Below the pieces are notes generated by a model, which saw nothing but the letters and a program-made list of their open reading frames with translations, searched no databases and was not told the DNA's origin. Below, one piece after another: positions 36,256 to 44,742 of a DNA stretch of 64,000 bases. The DNA comes from Pseudomonas sp. PDM05 (lineage in GTDB: Bacteria > Pseudomonadota > Gammaproteobacteria > Pseudomonadales > Pseudomonadaceae): the NCBI RefSeq assembly GCF_014851685.1, contig NZ_JACVAC010000003.1, forward strand, positions 62,001 to 126,000. The letters are read 5' to 3'. The stretch's first letter is position 1; the number at the start of each line of letters is the position of its first letter. Both the position numbers and the translations under genes were made by a program.

Positions 36256-36284
36256 TCAGGACTGCGGTGCCTGGCAGATTGTAC

Positions 36285-37289
36285 TTAGTTCCAGCCAGCG
36301 CGATCCATCAGGCGGATCGCCTCGGCCTGACGCTTGCCCGCCACTTCCACCGGCAAGGTGTCCGCCACGAACTTGCCCCAGGTCGCCACTTCCGCCGACG
36401 GCGGCACTGCCGGGTTGGCCGGGAATTCCTGGTTCACGTCGGCGAAGATCTTCTGCGCCTCAGGCGTGGTCATCCACTCGACCAAGGCCTTGGCGGCTTC
36501 CGGGTGCGGCGCGTGCTTGGTCAGGCCGATGCCCGACAGGTTCACATGCACGCCGCGGTCGCCCTGGTTCGGCCAGAACAGCTTCACCGCCAGCTTCGGG
36601 TTCTGCTTGTGCAGGCGCCCGTAGTAATAGGTGTTGACGATGCCCACGTCGCATTGCCCGGCGTTGATCGCTTCGAGTACGGCGATGTCATCGGAGAACA
36701 CGTCGGTGGACAGGTTGTTGACCCAACCCTTGACGATTTCTTCGGTCTTGGCCGCGCCATGGGTTTCGATCAGGGTGGCGGTCAGCGACTGGTTGTAGAC
36801 CTTCTTCGCGGTGCGCAGGCACAGGCGGCCTTCCCACTGCTTGTCGGCCAGGGCTTCGTAGGTAGTCAGGTCACCCGGTTTCACCCGGTCAGTGGAATAG
36901 GCGATGGTACGGGCACGCAGGCTCAGGCCAGTCCAGGCGTGGGTGGAGGAGCGATACTGCAGGGGGATGTTCTTGTCGATCACCGGCGAGGTGAACGGTT
37001 GCAGGATGCCCATTTGCTCGGCCTGCCAGAGGTTGCCGGCATCGACGGTCAGCAGCAGGTCGGCGGTGGCGTTTTCGCCCTCGGCCTTGATGCGCTGCAT
37101 CAGCGGGGCTTCCTTGTCGGTGATGAACTTCACCTGCACACCGGTCTTCTGGGTGTAGGCGTCGAACACCGGCTTGATCAGTTCGTCGATGCGCGAGGAG
37201 TAGACCACCACTTCGTCGGCTGCCTGCACGATGGTGCTGCCGATCAGGGTGAGTGCCAGGGCAGTCAGGAGGCGCTTGGGTGCCAACAT
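36285..37289 (-). CDS. Periplasmic ferric iron-binding protein (FbpA-like)
   Basis: A 334-residue binding protein with signal peptide (1 to about 23, STIVQAADE) and [20 protein letters not shown] at the start, as in FbpA/FutA. The iron-binding tyrosines are likely those in [15 protein letters not shown] (about 208-222), the usual YY pair. It captures Fe3+ and passes it to the downstream permease. Upstream lies a palindrome (37319-37343) resembling a Fur site, consistent with iron repression. The gene is 180 bp from the permease gene, with the long hairpin between them. Confidence 0.92.
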   Translation of the reverse strand: MLAPKRLLTALALTLIGSTIVQAADEVVVYSSRIDELIKPVFDAYTQKTGVQVKFITDKEAPLMQRIKAEGENATADLLLTVDAGNLWQAEQMGILQPFTSPVIDKNIPLQYRSSTHAWTGLSLRARTIAYSTDRVKPGDLTTYEALADKQWEGRLCLRTAKKVYNQSLTATLIETHGAAKTEEIVKGWVNNLSTDVFSDDIAVLEAINAGQCDVGIVNTYYYGRLHKQNPKLAVKLFWPNQGDRGVHVNLSGIGLTKHAPHPEAAKALVEWMTTPEAQKIFADVNQEFPANPAVPPSAEVATWGKFVADTLPVEVAGKRQAEAIRLMDRAGWN

Positions 37290-37318
37290 GGGTGCGGTCT
37301 CTCATTTGCAAAAAGAGC

Positions 37319-37343
37319 GCAAATGATAAGGACTCACATTTGC
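37319..37343 (-). promoter_or_regulatory. Candidate Fur box upstream of the iron-binding protein gene
   Basis: GCAAATGATAAGG (37319-37331) then ACTCACATTTGC: the outer GCAAATG/CATTTGC pair is perfect and the inner ATGATAA...TCACAT follows the known Fur pattern. It lies 30-54 bp before the start codon. A third CATTTGC at 37303-37309 also pairs with the left half. Confidence 0.68.
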
Positions 37344-37409
37344 CGGCGCTTGCTGGAGGCGTTACCAGATGTTGCATGAGTAGGATTTATAGTGGGGCTG
37401 ACGGCCTCT

Positions 37410-37432
37410 TCGCAGGCAAGCCAGCTCCCACA
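37410..37432. repeat. Single class B REP arm
   Basis: TCGCAGGCAAGCCAGCTCCC then ACA, with no matching second arm nearby. It lies 19 bp past the end of the ubiI gene, where most full elements of this window also sit. Confidence 0.8.
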
Positions 37433-37450
37433 GGGGACCGCGTTTCAAGC

Positions 37451-38674
37451 TCAGGGCTTTGCCAAATCAGGCAGATCGCCAGTCAGGCCCAAGGCTTGGC
37501 GCACGAACACCGCCTTGGCTTCGGGCATCTGGTCGACCATCTTCAGCCCGGCATTGCGCAACCAGCGCAGCGGCAGTTGGTCGGCCTGGAACAACCGCTC
37601 GAAGCCCTCCATCGCGGCCATCAACGCCAGGTTGTGCGGCATGCGTCGGCGCTCGTAGCGGCTCAGCACTTTTACATCCGCCAGGCGTTCGCCGCGCTCG
37701 GTGGCGGACAACAGCACTTCGGCCAGCGTCGCCGCATCGAGAAAGCCCAGGTTCACGCCCTGCCCCGCCAACGGGTGAATCACGTGGGCTGCGTCGCCGA
37801 TCAACGCCAGGCCTTCGGCCACGTAGCGTTTGGCGTGGCGCTGGCGCAGCGGCACGCAGACACGCGGGTCGGCGCTGATCACCGTGCCCAGGCGGCCTTC
37901 AAAGGCGCGCTCCAATTCACGGCAGAAGCCTTCATCGTCCAGCGCCATCAGGCGCTCGGACTCCGTCGGCGTGGTCGACCAGACGATCGAACACCAGTCC
38001 TCCTGCCCATCGCGTACCAGGGGCAAAAACGCCAGCGGCCCGGTGTCGGTGAAACGTTGCCACGCCGTGCGCTGGTGCGGTTGGCTGCTGCGCACGCTGG
38101 TGACGATGGCGTTATGCAGGTAATCCCATTCGCGGGTCGCGGTGCCGGTCAGGCGGCGCACGGCGGAGTTGGCGCCGTCGGCCGCCACCACCAGCGGCGC
38201 GCGCAACTTGCGACCATCGGCCAGGGTCAGCAGCCAGTCATCGCCGGAGCGGCGCATCTGTTCCAGGCGCGCATTGGCCAGCAGGCCCAGGTCGCAGTCG
38301 TGCAGGCGCTCAAGCAAGGCATCCTGGACCACACGGTTTTCGACGATATGCCCAAGCACCTCGGCATGCACGCTGGCCGCCGAGAAGTGGATCTGCCCGG
38401 TGCCGCTGCCGTCCCACACCTGCATCTCGCCGTAAGGGCTGGCGCGGCGCTCGACGATGCCGTCCCACACGCCCAGGCGCTCGAGGATGCGTTGGCTGGC
38501 GGCCGACAAGGCGCTCACGCGGGGTTCGAACGCCGCGTCGTGAGCGAACGGCTTGACGCTCAGCGGGCTGCCGTCGAGCAGCAACACCTGCAAGCCACTG
38601 CCCTGCAACGCCAGCGCCAGGGCGCTTCCGACCATTCCGGCCCCGACAATCAGCACATCTGCGCGCATGTCCAT
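37451..38674 (-). CDS. ubiI: Ubiquinone-biosynthesis FAD monooxygenase (UbiI/VisC type)
   Basis: A 407-residue flavoprotein hydroxylase: GxGxxG at the N-terminus (DVLIVGAGMVGSALALAL), the central DG motif (VVAADGANSAVRRL) and the C-terminal GDAAHVIHPLAGQGVNLGF that binds the FAD ribityl. It is one of two paralogous ubiquinone-ring hydroxylases in this operon. By order in other pseudomonads this is the C5-hydroxylase UbiI (formerly VisC). UbiF-type specificity cannot be excluded. Its ATG is three bases past the stop of the thioesterase-like gene. Confidence 0.85.
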   Translation of the reverse strand: MDMRADVLIVGAGMVGSALALALQGSGLQVLLLDGSPLSVKPFAHDAAFEPRVSALSAASQRILERLGVWDGIVERRASPYGEMQVWDGSGTGQIHFSAASVHAEVLGHIVENRVVQDALLERLHDCDLGLLANARLEQMRRSGDDWLLTLADGRKLRAPLVVAADGANSAVRRLTGTATREWDYLHNAIVTSVRSSQPHQRTAWQRFTDTGPLAFLPLVRDGQEDWCSIVWSTTPTESERLMALDDEGFCRELERAFEGRLGTVISADPRVCVPLRQRHAKRYVAEGLALIGDAAHVIHPLAGQGVNLGFLDAATLAEVLLSATERGERLADVKVLSRYERRRMPHNLALMAAMEGFERLFQADQLPLRWLRNAGLKMVDQMPEAKAVFVRQALGLTGDLPDLAKP

Positions 38675-38677
38675 GGT

Positions 38678-39163
38678 TTAAGCCTGTCTCGCTGGCGGCT
38701 TGCGCCGCACGTAAAGGGTTTTGTCGACGCGCGCCACCAGGGTGCCGGCGCCGTCATGAATCTGTACCTTGAGGTGAGGCAAGTACTTCTCGCCACCCTC
38801 GGTCTGCCGGCGGATTTCATCGAGCAACGTATCGTCGATGGAAAACTCGGCAAACACCGGGCCTTTGCCCGGCGAGATGAAATCGATACTCGCGGCCTTG
38901 TCCCAGACGATGTAGTCGCGGCCCAGGTTCTCCATGAGCATCAACATGTAGAAGGGATCGACCATCGAATACAGGCTGCCGCCGAACTGCGTGCCGACAT
39001 AGTTGCGGTTGTACCAGCCCAGGCCCATGCGCACTTTGACGTGGCGAAAGTCGGCGCTCATCTGCTGCACGCTGACGCCCGCCCCCAGGTACGGCGGGTA
39101 CAGGGTCATGATCCAGCGCAACAAGCGCGCCTTGCCCAGGAGCTCAATCAACCACTTACGCAT
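38678..39163 (-). CDS. DUF4442 hotdog-fold thioesterase-like protein
   Basis: A 161-residue protein with the hotdog pattern of DUF4442: VKVRMGLGWYNRNYVGTQFG (about 48-67) then SMVDPFYMLMLMENLGRDYI. These proteins resemble PaaI-type acyl-CoA thioesterases but their substrates are unknown. The ATG at 39163 overlaps the ubiH stop by eight bases, so it is translated as part of the pepP-ubiH-ubiI operon. A link to ubiquinone synthesis is suggested only by position. The longer open frame to 39454 is shadow of ubiH. Confidence 0.82.
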   Translation of the reverse strand: MRKWLIELLGKARLLRWIMTLYPPYLGAGVSVQQMSADFRHVKVRMGLGWYNRNYVGTQFGGSLYSMVDPFYMLMLMENLGRDYIVWDKAASIDFISPGKGPVFAEFSIDDTLLDEIRRQTEGGEKYLPHLKVQIHDGAGTLVARVDKTLYVRRKPPARQA

Positions 39164-40343
39164 CGGGACGCGTGCCCAGGCCCATGGCCTGACGGGCGAA
39201 CCAGCGTTTGGCCGGCGGTAGCAGGTCGAGACCGAGCAGGCCCATGTTGCGGCCCAGGGCGACCAGCGGCTGGGCGCTGCCAAACAGGCGCGTGACCTGG
39301 TCGGAGAAGCCCACAGTAAGTTTCTGGTCCAGGCGCTGGCGCTCGCGGTAGCCTTGCAACGTCGCCAGGTCGCCCGGCACCTCAGGCCCGGCCAGCAAGG
39401 CTTCGGCCAAGGCATGGGCATCCCGCAGGGACAGGTTGAAGCCCTGGCCGGCAATCGGGTGCAGGCTGTGGGCGGCGTTGCCGAGGATCGCCAGGTGGGA
39501 GCGCACTTGTTCCTCGGCTTCCACCAGGGTCAACGGATACAGGTGACGTGCGCCAACTTGCTTGAGGGTGCCCAGGCGGTAGCCGAACACGCCCTGCAAT
39601 TCACTGAGGAAGCTGCGCTCATCGAGGTTCGCCAGGCGCTGGGCGTCCATGCCGATGCGCGTCCACACCAGCGCGCAACGGTTGTCCGGCAGCGGCAGCA
39701 AGGCCATCGGGCCTTCATCGGTGAAACGCTCGAAGGCTTCGCCGTTGTGGGCTTCGCTCGGGGTGATGTTGGCGATCAGCGCGCTCTGGTTGTACGGCCG
39801 GGTTTTCACGCCGATGCCCAGTTGCTCGCGCAGGCCGGAACGGCCGCCGTCGGCCAGCACGGCGAGGTCGCATTCCAGCACGGTTTCATCGTTGAGGGTC
39901 AGGCGATAGCCGTCGGGCAGTGGTTCCATGCGCGTGACTTCAGCCGGGCAGCGCCAGCTGACCACGTCTTTATCCAAACCTTGCCACAGGCATTGGCCGA
40001 GCCAGGCGTTTTCGACGACGTAACCCAGGGCTGGCACGCCCTCTTCCATGGCAGACAGGCGCGCCGTGGAAAAACGCCCCCGGTCCGACACGTGAATCTG
40101 CTTGATCGGCTCGGCGCGACGGGAAATGTCCTGCCACAGGCCCAGGCGCTGATAAATCTGCCGGGCGCCGTAGGACAACGCCGACGAGCGCGCATCGTAG
40201 CTCGGCTGGTAGCTGTCGCCCGGTGCGAACGGCTCGATCATCACGATCTTCCAGCCACGCGCCTTGGCCCCGGCCTGCAACGCCAGGGCCAGACTGGCGC
40301 CCACCAGGCCACCGCCGATGATCGCGAGGTTGACCCGGCTCAT
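39156..40343 (-). CDS. ubiH: 2-octaprenyl-6-methoxyphenyl hydroxylase UbiH
   Basis: A 395-residue FAD monooxygenase: LAIIGGGLVGASLALALQ binds the ADP part of FAD, DLAVLADGGRSGLREQLG is the DG motif and GNAAHSLHPIAGQGFNLSLR the second FAD motif. It is the first ubiquinone hydroxylase of the operon, with an ATG at 40343 overlapping the pepP stop (ATGA). This pepP-ubiH-...-ubiI arrangement matches E. coli and other pseudomonads, which supports the assignment as the C1-hydroxylase. Confidence 0.92.
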   Translation of the reverse strand: MSRVNLAIIGGGLVGASLALALQAGAKARGWKIVMIEPFAPGDSYQPSYDARSSALSYGARQIYQRLGLWQDISRRAEPIKQIHVSDRGRFSTARLSAMEEGVPALGYVVENAWLGQCLWQGLDKDVVSWRCPAEVTRMEPLPDGYRLTLNDETVLECDLAVLADGGRSGLREQLGIGVKTRPYNQSALIANITPSEAHNGEAFERFTDEGPMALLPLPDNRCALVWTRIGMDAQRLANLDERSFLSELQGVFGYRLGTLKQVGARHLYPLTLVEAEEQVRSHLAILGNAAHSLHPIAGQGFNLSLRDAHALAEALLAGPEVPGDLATLQGYRERQRLDQKLTVGFSDQVTRLFGSAQPLVALGRNMGLLGLDLLPPAKRWFARQAMGLGTRPDA

Positions 40344-41662
40344 CGGGCAGCCGCCATCAGCGCTTCGATCTCGGCGACGGTCTTGGGCACGCCGCCGGTC
40401 AGGATTTCACAGCCTTGCTTGGTCACTACCACGTCGTCCTCGATGCGCACGCCAATGCCACGCCATTTCTTTGCCACATTCTGGTTGTCCGGCGAGATGT
40501 AGATCCCCGGCTCCACGGTCAATGCCATGCCCACCTCCAGCACGCGCCATTCACCGCCCACCTTGTACTCGCCCACATCATGCACATCCATGCCCAGCCA
40601 GTGGCCGGCGCGGTGCATGTAGAAGGCTTTGTAGGCTTCGCTGGCGATCAACTCGTCGACGTCGCCCTGCAACAAGCCCAGCTTGACCAGCCCGGCGGTG
40701 ATGACTTGCACCGTCGCCTCGTGGGCCTGGTTCCAATGTTTGTTGGGGGCGATCTGGGCAAAGGCGGCTTCCTGGGAGGCCAGCACAATCTCGTAGACCG
40801 CCTTTTGCTCGGGCGAAAACCTGCCGTTGACCGGCCAGGTGCGGGTGATGTCGCTGGCGTAGCAGTCGATCTCGCAACCGGCGTCGATCAGCACCAGATC
40901 GCCGTCCTTGAGCACGGCGTCATTCTGCTGGTAATGCAGGATGCAGCTGTTGCGCCCGGCGGCGACGATGGAGCCATAGGCCGGCATCTTTGCGCCGCCC
41001 TTGCGGAATTCGTAGTCCAGTTCGGCTTCCAGGCTGAACTCGTGCAAACCGGCGCGGCTGGCCTGCATCGCCCGTACGTGGGCCGCGCAGGAAATCCGTG
41101 CCGCCTCGCGCATCACCTTCACTTCCGCCGCCGATTTATACAGGCGCATGTCGTGGAGCAGATGATCCAGCGCAACAAATTCGTTCGGCGGCTGGGCGCC
41201 GAGGTGCGCTTTAGAGCGGATCACGTTGATCCACTCCATCAGGTGGCGGTCGAATTCGGCATTGCTGCCCATGGCCGAATACACCCGGTCGCGGCCTTCG
41301 ATCAGGCCGGGCAGGATGTCGTCGATGTCGGTGATGGGGAACGCGTCGTCGGCGCCAAAGTCGCGGATCGCGCCTTCGGTGCCGGCGCGCAGGCCGTCCC
41401 ACAATTCGCGTTCGGCGTTGCGTTCGCGGCAGAACAGCACGTACTCGCCATGCAGGCGACCGGGCATCAGCACGATCACCGCCTGGGGTTCGGGGAAACC
41501 GCTCAGGTACTGGAAGTCGCTGTCCTGGCGGTAGACATGCTCGACATCACGGTTGCGGATCGCCACGGCGGCGGCCGGCAGGATCGCGATGCTGTTGGGT
41601 TCCATCTGCGCCATGAGCGCCTTGCGACGCCGGGTGTATTCCGCTCTGGGGATATGAATCAT
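40340..41662 (-). CDS. pepP: Xaa-Pro aminopeptidase PepP
   Basis: A 440-residue M24 metallopeptidase (E. coli PepP 441). Metal ligands are in LVLIDAGCEIDCYASDITRT (two aspartates), HRAGHWLGMDVHD (histidine), LTVEPGIY and VRIEDDVVV (glutamates). It removes N-terminal residues preceding proline, in the cytoplasm. I chose the ATG at 41662; the open frame extends to 41929 but overlaps the yecA-like gene and is arginine-rich. It lies 20 bp after that gene. Confidence 0.95.
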   Translation of the reverse strand: MIHIPRAEYTRRRKALMAQMEPNSIAILPAAAVAIRNRDVEHVYRQDSDFQYLSGFPEPQAVIVLMPGRLHGEYVLFCRERNAERELWDGLRAGTEGAIRDFGADDAFPITDIDDILPGLIEGRDRVYSAMGSNAEFDRHLMEWINVIRSKAHLGAQPPNEFVALDHLLHDMRLYKSAAEVKVMREAARISCAAHVRAMQASRAGLHEFSLEAELDYEFRKGGAKMPAYGSIVAAGRNSCILHYQQNDAVLKDGDLVLIDAGCEIDCYASDITRTWPVNGRFSPEQKAVYEIVLASQEAAFAQIAPNKHWNQAHEATVQVITAGLVKLGLLQGDVDELIASEAYKAFYMHRAGHWLGMDVHDVGEYKVGGEWRVLEVGMALTVEPGIYISPDNQNVAKKWRGIGVRIEDDVVVTKQGCEILTGGVPKTVAEIEALMAAAR

Positions 41663-41682
41663 GGGCAGATGGGCTTCCTTGC

Positions 41683-42240
41683 TTAGTGCAGCGACGGCTT
41701 GGGTGCGGCAGGTTCTGCGGACTTCTTGGTCTCGGTGAACAGCAGCAGCGGCGCGACGCGCAGGTACTCCATGACTTCCATGTAGTCGCCTTCGCCGTCT
41801 TCGGACTCTTCCAGGGCGTCTTGTACCTGGGAGATGGCCGCAAGGTCCTGCAACACTTCCTTGGCGTCGGTGCTCAGTTCCAGGCCGCCGGCGTTCACGC
41901 CGAAACCGTGGAGGAAGCCCTGGCACCATTGGCCCAGTGCGGCGGCGCGTTCGGTGAGCGGTGCGTCGTCGGTCGGCAGCAGCAGGACCACGGTGACGTC
42001 GTCACCGGTCAGCTCGCCCTTGACCATTTCCTGCAGGCCGATCAGCGCGTTGCGCACGTTGTCGGTCGGCTCGGTCTCCAGCAGTTCGGCCACATCGGCC
42101 AGCCAGTTGTCGGCATCAAAGCCTACGCCGGTGCAGCTGCGGCCCAGCAACACGCCGTGCAATTCGGCAGGCGAGCATGGGTGACCGCTGGCGCTCAGCA
42201 GTTTGGAAAAAGCATCGTACGGGGAGTTCTGAATGGGCAT
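41683..42240 (-). CDS. YecA/YgfB-family (UPF0149) protein
   Basis: A 185-residue acidic helical protein of the UPF0149 family: [20 protein letters not shown] near the N-terminus and [20 protein letters not shown] (about 105-124) are family blocks. In P. aeruginosa the relative YgfB affects AmpDh3/beta-lactam response, but general function is unclear. It heads the operon with pepP and ubi genes and is divergent from the zapA group, as in E. coli ygfB-pepP. A lysine/proline-rich tail follows residue 165. Confidence 0.88.
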   Translation of the reverse strand: MPIQNSPYDAFSKLLSASGHPCSPAELHGVLLGRSCTGVGFDADNWLADVAELLETEPTDNVRNALIGLQEMVKGELTGDDVTVVLLLPTDDAPLTERAAALGQWCQGFLHGFGVNAGGLELSTDAKEVLQDLAAISQVQDALEESEDGEGDYMEVMEYLRVAPLLLFTETKKSAEPAAPKPSLH

Positions 42241-42378
42241 GGTGAGCTAGGCGCCAGACGGCGCAATGTCTAGAATGAAGCGCTGTATCCTAGCACCGGC
42301 AGACGTACCAAGACTATCAAGGGCGTCAGATCGTTTATCCTGCAGTTGCCATTCATCAGACAAATCCAGTGGAACCCA

Positions 42379-42588
42379 ATGGAAGACACCGACCTGCAAG
42401 CGCTGATGGCCAGACTCGAGTTGCTAATTGATCGGGTTGAGCAACTTAAGAGTCAAAACGGACTCCTACTAGCTCAGGAAAAAACCTGGCGCGAGGAACG
42501 CGCTCACCTCATTGAAAAAAACGAAATCGCCCGGCGTAAGGTCGAATCGATGATTTCGCGCCTGAAGGCCCTGGAGCAAGACTCATGA
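42379..42588 (+). CDS. TIGR02449 family coiled-coil protein
   Basis: A 69-residue, fully helical, charged protein (MEDTDLQALMARLELLIDRV...) with heptad spacing through most of its length, similar in design to ZapB. The family is found before zapA in gammaproteobacteria. The stop overlaps the zapA start (ATGA), so the two are translationally coupled and probably act together at the division site; this role is inference. I chose the ATG at 42379; an in-frame ATG at 42346 would add 11 residues not seen in the family. Confidence 0.85.
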   Translation: MEDTDLQALMARLELLIDRVEQLKSQNGLLLAQEKTWREERAHLIEKNEIARRKVESMISRLKALEQDS

Positions 42589-42902
42589 GTTCAAGCAATA
42601 GCGTCACCGTGCAGATCCTGGATAAAGAATATTCGATCATCTGTCCCCAGGAAGAGCGCAACAACCTGGTGAGCGCCGCCCGCTACCTGGATGGCAAGAT
42701 GCGTGAAATCCGCAGCAGCGGCAAAGTCATCGGCGCCGACCGTATCGCCGTGATGGCCGCGCTGAACATCACTCACGATCTGCTGCACAAGCAGGAGCGC
42801 CCTGACGTGCAGGCCAGCGGCTCGACGCGCGAGCAGGTGCGCGACCTGCTGGAACGTGTGGATCTGGTGCTGTCCAGCGATTCAGACACACCCAAGGGCT
42901 GA
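42585..42902 (+). CDS. zapA: Cell division protein ZapA
   Basis: A 105-residue protein: an N-terminal beta-hairpin domain (SVTVQILDKEYSIICPQEER) and a C-terminal helix forming the coiled coil (IAVMAALNITHDLLHKQERP). ZapA crosslinks FtsZ filaments at the Z-ring. It overlaps the preceding coiled-coil gene, and the 6S RNA begins 32 bases after its stop, the same order as in many gammaproteobacteria. Confidence 0.94.
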   Translation: MSSSNSVTVQILDKEYSIICPQEERNNLVSAARYLDGKMREIRSSGKVIGADRIAVMAALNITHDLLHKQERPDVQASGSTREQVRDLLERVDLVLSSDSDTPKG

Positions 42903-42921
42903 TTGCCGCGACTGTTTAAGG

Positions 42922-42927
42922 TATACT
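42922..42927 (+). promoter_or_regulatory. Probable -10 element of the 6S RNA gene
   Basis: TATACT lies seven bases before the predicted 6S RNA start. The -35 is not clear: TTGCCG at 42903 is only 13 bases away. Confidence 0.5.
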
Positions 42928-42934
42928 CGCCCCA

Positions 42935-43111
42935 CTCCCTGGCGTGTTTGCCAGTCGGCGATGTCCCTGAGCCGATTCGCACTACCCTGGAAGTTGCACG
43001 TTGGGCTGGTGTGCATGTCCGCTAGACGGAAAGCCTTAAAGCCTACTGCTTCTTCCACCTTGAACTTTCGGGTTCAAGGGCTAAGTCGACAGCGGCTCTG
43101 TCGGGGAGCCT
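42935..43111 (+). ncRNA. ssrS: 6S RNA
   Basis: The sequence starts CTCCCTGGCGTGTTTGCCAG and contains GTGTGCATGTCCGC, GACGGAAAGCCTTAA and CCTTGAACTTTCGGGTTCAA, all of which I recognise from Pseudomonas 6S RNA. The two ends pair to form the closing stem around the large central bulge that mimics an open promoter. 6S RNA binds the housekeeping RNA polymerase holoenzyme and lowers its activity in stationary phase. The position between zapA and the 5-formyl-THF cyclo-ligase gene is the conserved one. Exact ends are estimated to within a few bases. Confidence 0.95.
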
Positions 43112-43124
43112 GAATTCCCAAACT

Positions 43125-43155
43125 CAATGCCAGTCTTCGGACTGGCATTGTTTTA
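43125..43155 (+). terminator. Terminator after 6S RNA
   Basis: CAATGCCAGTC, TTCG tetraloop, GACTGGCATTG, then TTTTAT. It lies only 14 bases before the fthC start codon, so fthC mRNA must read through or start within. Confidence 0.9.
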
Positions 43156-43168
43156 TGAGCCGAAAACC

Positions 43169-43783
43169 ATGACCGAACCTGCGCCGCTTTCCCGTCCGCA
43201 ACTTCGACGCATGTTGCGCAAGGCCCGCCGCGAGCTCAGCCCGAGCCAGCAGCGCAAGGCCGCCCACGGCCTCTATCGGCAACTGGCACAGCAGCCGCTG
43301 TTTCGCCGGGCCAAACACATTTCCCTGTATCTACCGACGGACGGCGAAATCGACCCGCGCCTGTTGCTGCGTGCCGCCCAGCGCCGGGGCAAGGCCACTT
43401 ACCTGCCGGTGCTCAGCGCGTGGCCACGCACCAAGATGGTGTTCCAGCGCGTGCGGCCTGGGGAAAAGCTAAAGCCCAATCGCTTCCGTATCCTCGAACC
43501 ACGGGTCAACATCGGCCAACAGCGCAAGGTCTGGGCGCTGGACCTGGTGTTGTTGCCGTTGGTCGGTTTCGATGAGGCGGGTGGCCGCCTGGGCATGGGC
43601 GGCGGCTTCTACGACCGCAGCCTCGCTTACCTCGCGCGCCGCCAGAGCTGGCGCAAGCCGACGTTGCTGGGCCTGGCCCATGAATGCCAGAAGGTCGAGA
43701 AGTTGACGCAGGCGAGCTGGGATGTGCCATTGGCTGGCACCGTCACGGATAGGCAGTGGTATATCGCGCAGACGCCGCAGTAA
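43169..43783 (+). CDS. 5-formyltetrahydrofolate cyclo-ligase
   Basis: A 204-residue enzyme: SRPQLRRMLRKARRELSPSQ at the N-terminus is the usual basic helix, YLPTDGEIDPRLLLRAAQRR the middle, and LVGFDEAGGRLGMGGGFYDR (about 145-164) the ATP/folate-binding signature. It converts 5-formyl-THF to 5,10-methenyl-THF with ATP. The ATG at 43169 is preferred; the frame to 43127 overlaps the 6S terminator. Linkage to 6S RNA is conserved across gammaproteobacteria (ygfA/fau in E. coli). Confidence 0.93.
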   Translation: MTEPAPLSRPQLRRMLRKARRELSPSQQRKAAHGLYRQLAQQPLFRRAKHISLYLPTDGEIDPRLLLRAAQRRGKATYLPVLSAWPRTKMVFQRVRPGEKLKPNRFRILEPRVNIGQQRKVWALDLVLLPLVGFDEAGGRLGMGGGFYDRSLAYLARRQSWRKPTLLGLAHECQKVEKLTQASWDVPLAGTVTDRQWYIAQTPQ

Positions 43784-43807
43784 AAAAAGCGGCGTCTGGA
43801 AGAAGGG

Positions 43808-43957
43808 TCAACGCTTGAAAGGTTGCGGCTGTTGCTGAGTCAATTCAACGGGAGCATCGGTCTTGTTCGACCACAAGCTTTGGGCATACCCGGTGGTCAC
43901 GACGCCCAGACCAAACAAAATAACCAAAATCCATAGTAAATCCGGCTTACGTTGCAT
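43808..43957 (-). CDS. Small single-span membrane protein, 49 residues
   Basis: An uninterrupted reading frame encodes MQRKPDLLWILVILFGLGVV followed by TTGYAQSLWSNKTDAPVELT and QQQPQPFKR. There is a basic N-terminus, one hydrophobic span (about 7-24) and a glutamine- and proline-rich tail. The ATG is preceded by a strong AAGGGGGG five bases upstream. It lies alone between convergent neighbours' spaces, antisense to the fthC-EVE gap. The ribosome site and membrane-protein composition make it convincing as a real gene, but I know no characterised homologue. The YAQS end of the span may be a signal-peptidase site, giving a tiny secreted peptide instead. Confidence 0.72.
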   Translation of the reverse strand: MQRKPDLLWILVILFGLGVVTTGYAQSLWSNKTDAPVELTQQQPQPFKR

Positions 43958-44151
43958 CGATTGCCCCCCTTCAGGCACCTCGTACACGATGACAACAACG
44001 TTCCTCAGGAGTCCGTTGCGGCGCTGTCAAGCTTAAAAGCGGGCATTCTGCGGTAACGTGAACCAACACGCAAACCTTGACGCCAACCGACTGTCGGTTT
44101 GTCATGCAATTGCCCGACAACTTGCCCAATCCCATTTTGAGGAGCGCAAAA

Positions 44152-44601
44152 ATGGCCTACTGGCTGATGAAATCCGAGCCCGATGAACTCTCCATCAAGG
44201 GCCTGGAAAAGCTCGGCGAAGCTCGCTGGGATGGGGTCCGCAACTACCAGGCGCGCAATTTTCTGCGCGCCATGGCCGAGGGCGACGAGTTTTTCTTCTA
44301 CCATTCCAGTTGCCCGGAGCCAGGGATTGCCGGCATCGGAAAAATCATCAAGGCAGCCTACCCGGACCCCACAGCCCTGGAGCCGCAAAGCCACTACTTC
44401 GACGCCAAGGCCACCCCGGACAAAAATCCGTGGAGCGCGATCGACGTCGCCCACGTCAAGACATTCCCCAAGGTGCTGGGCCTGGGCTACCTGAAGCAGC
44501 AAACCGCCCTCGCCGAGTTGCCGCTGGTGCAAAAAGGCAGCCGACTGTCGGTGATGCCGGTGACCGCCGAACAATGGGCGGCGGTGCTCGCCCTGGGTTA
44601 A
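44152..44601 (+). CDS. EVE-domain protein
   Basis: A 149-residue protein made of a single EVE domain: MAYWLMKSEPDELSIKGLEK at the start, RWDGVRNYQARNFLRAM and FFYHSSCPEPGIAGIGKI in the middle, as in the PUA-like/YTH-related fold that binds modified bases. The ATG at 44152 has GAGGAG upstream. E. coli lacks it, but most proteobacteria have a copy like this (thymocyte nuclear protein 1-like). The physiological ligand is unknown. Restriction genes, which sometimes accompany EVE domains, are absent here. Confidence 0.9.
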   Translation: MAYWLMKSEPDELSIKGLEKLGEARWDGVRNYQARNFLRAMAEGDEFFFYHSSCPEPGIAGIGKIIKAAYPDPTALEPQSHYFDAKATPDKNPWSAIDVAHVKTFPKVLGLGYLKQQTALAELPLVQKGSRLSVMPVTAEQWAAVLALG

Positions 44602-44742
44602 ACACCCAGAACCCGGCAGTCACGCGCCAGACGCATGCATCTGCACGCCGGGCGGGTTAGGCTTGTGCTTCATTTGACCGGAATCAACCGCCCCTGGGCG
44701 CCATCCGGTCAAACTAGGATGCTAATGCCGCAGGAAGCCGCC

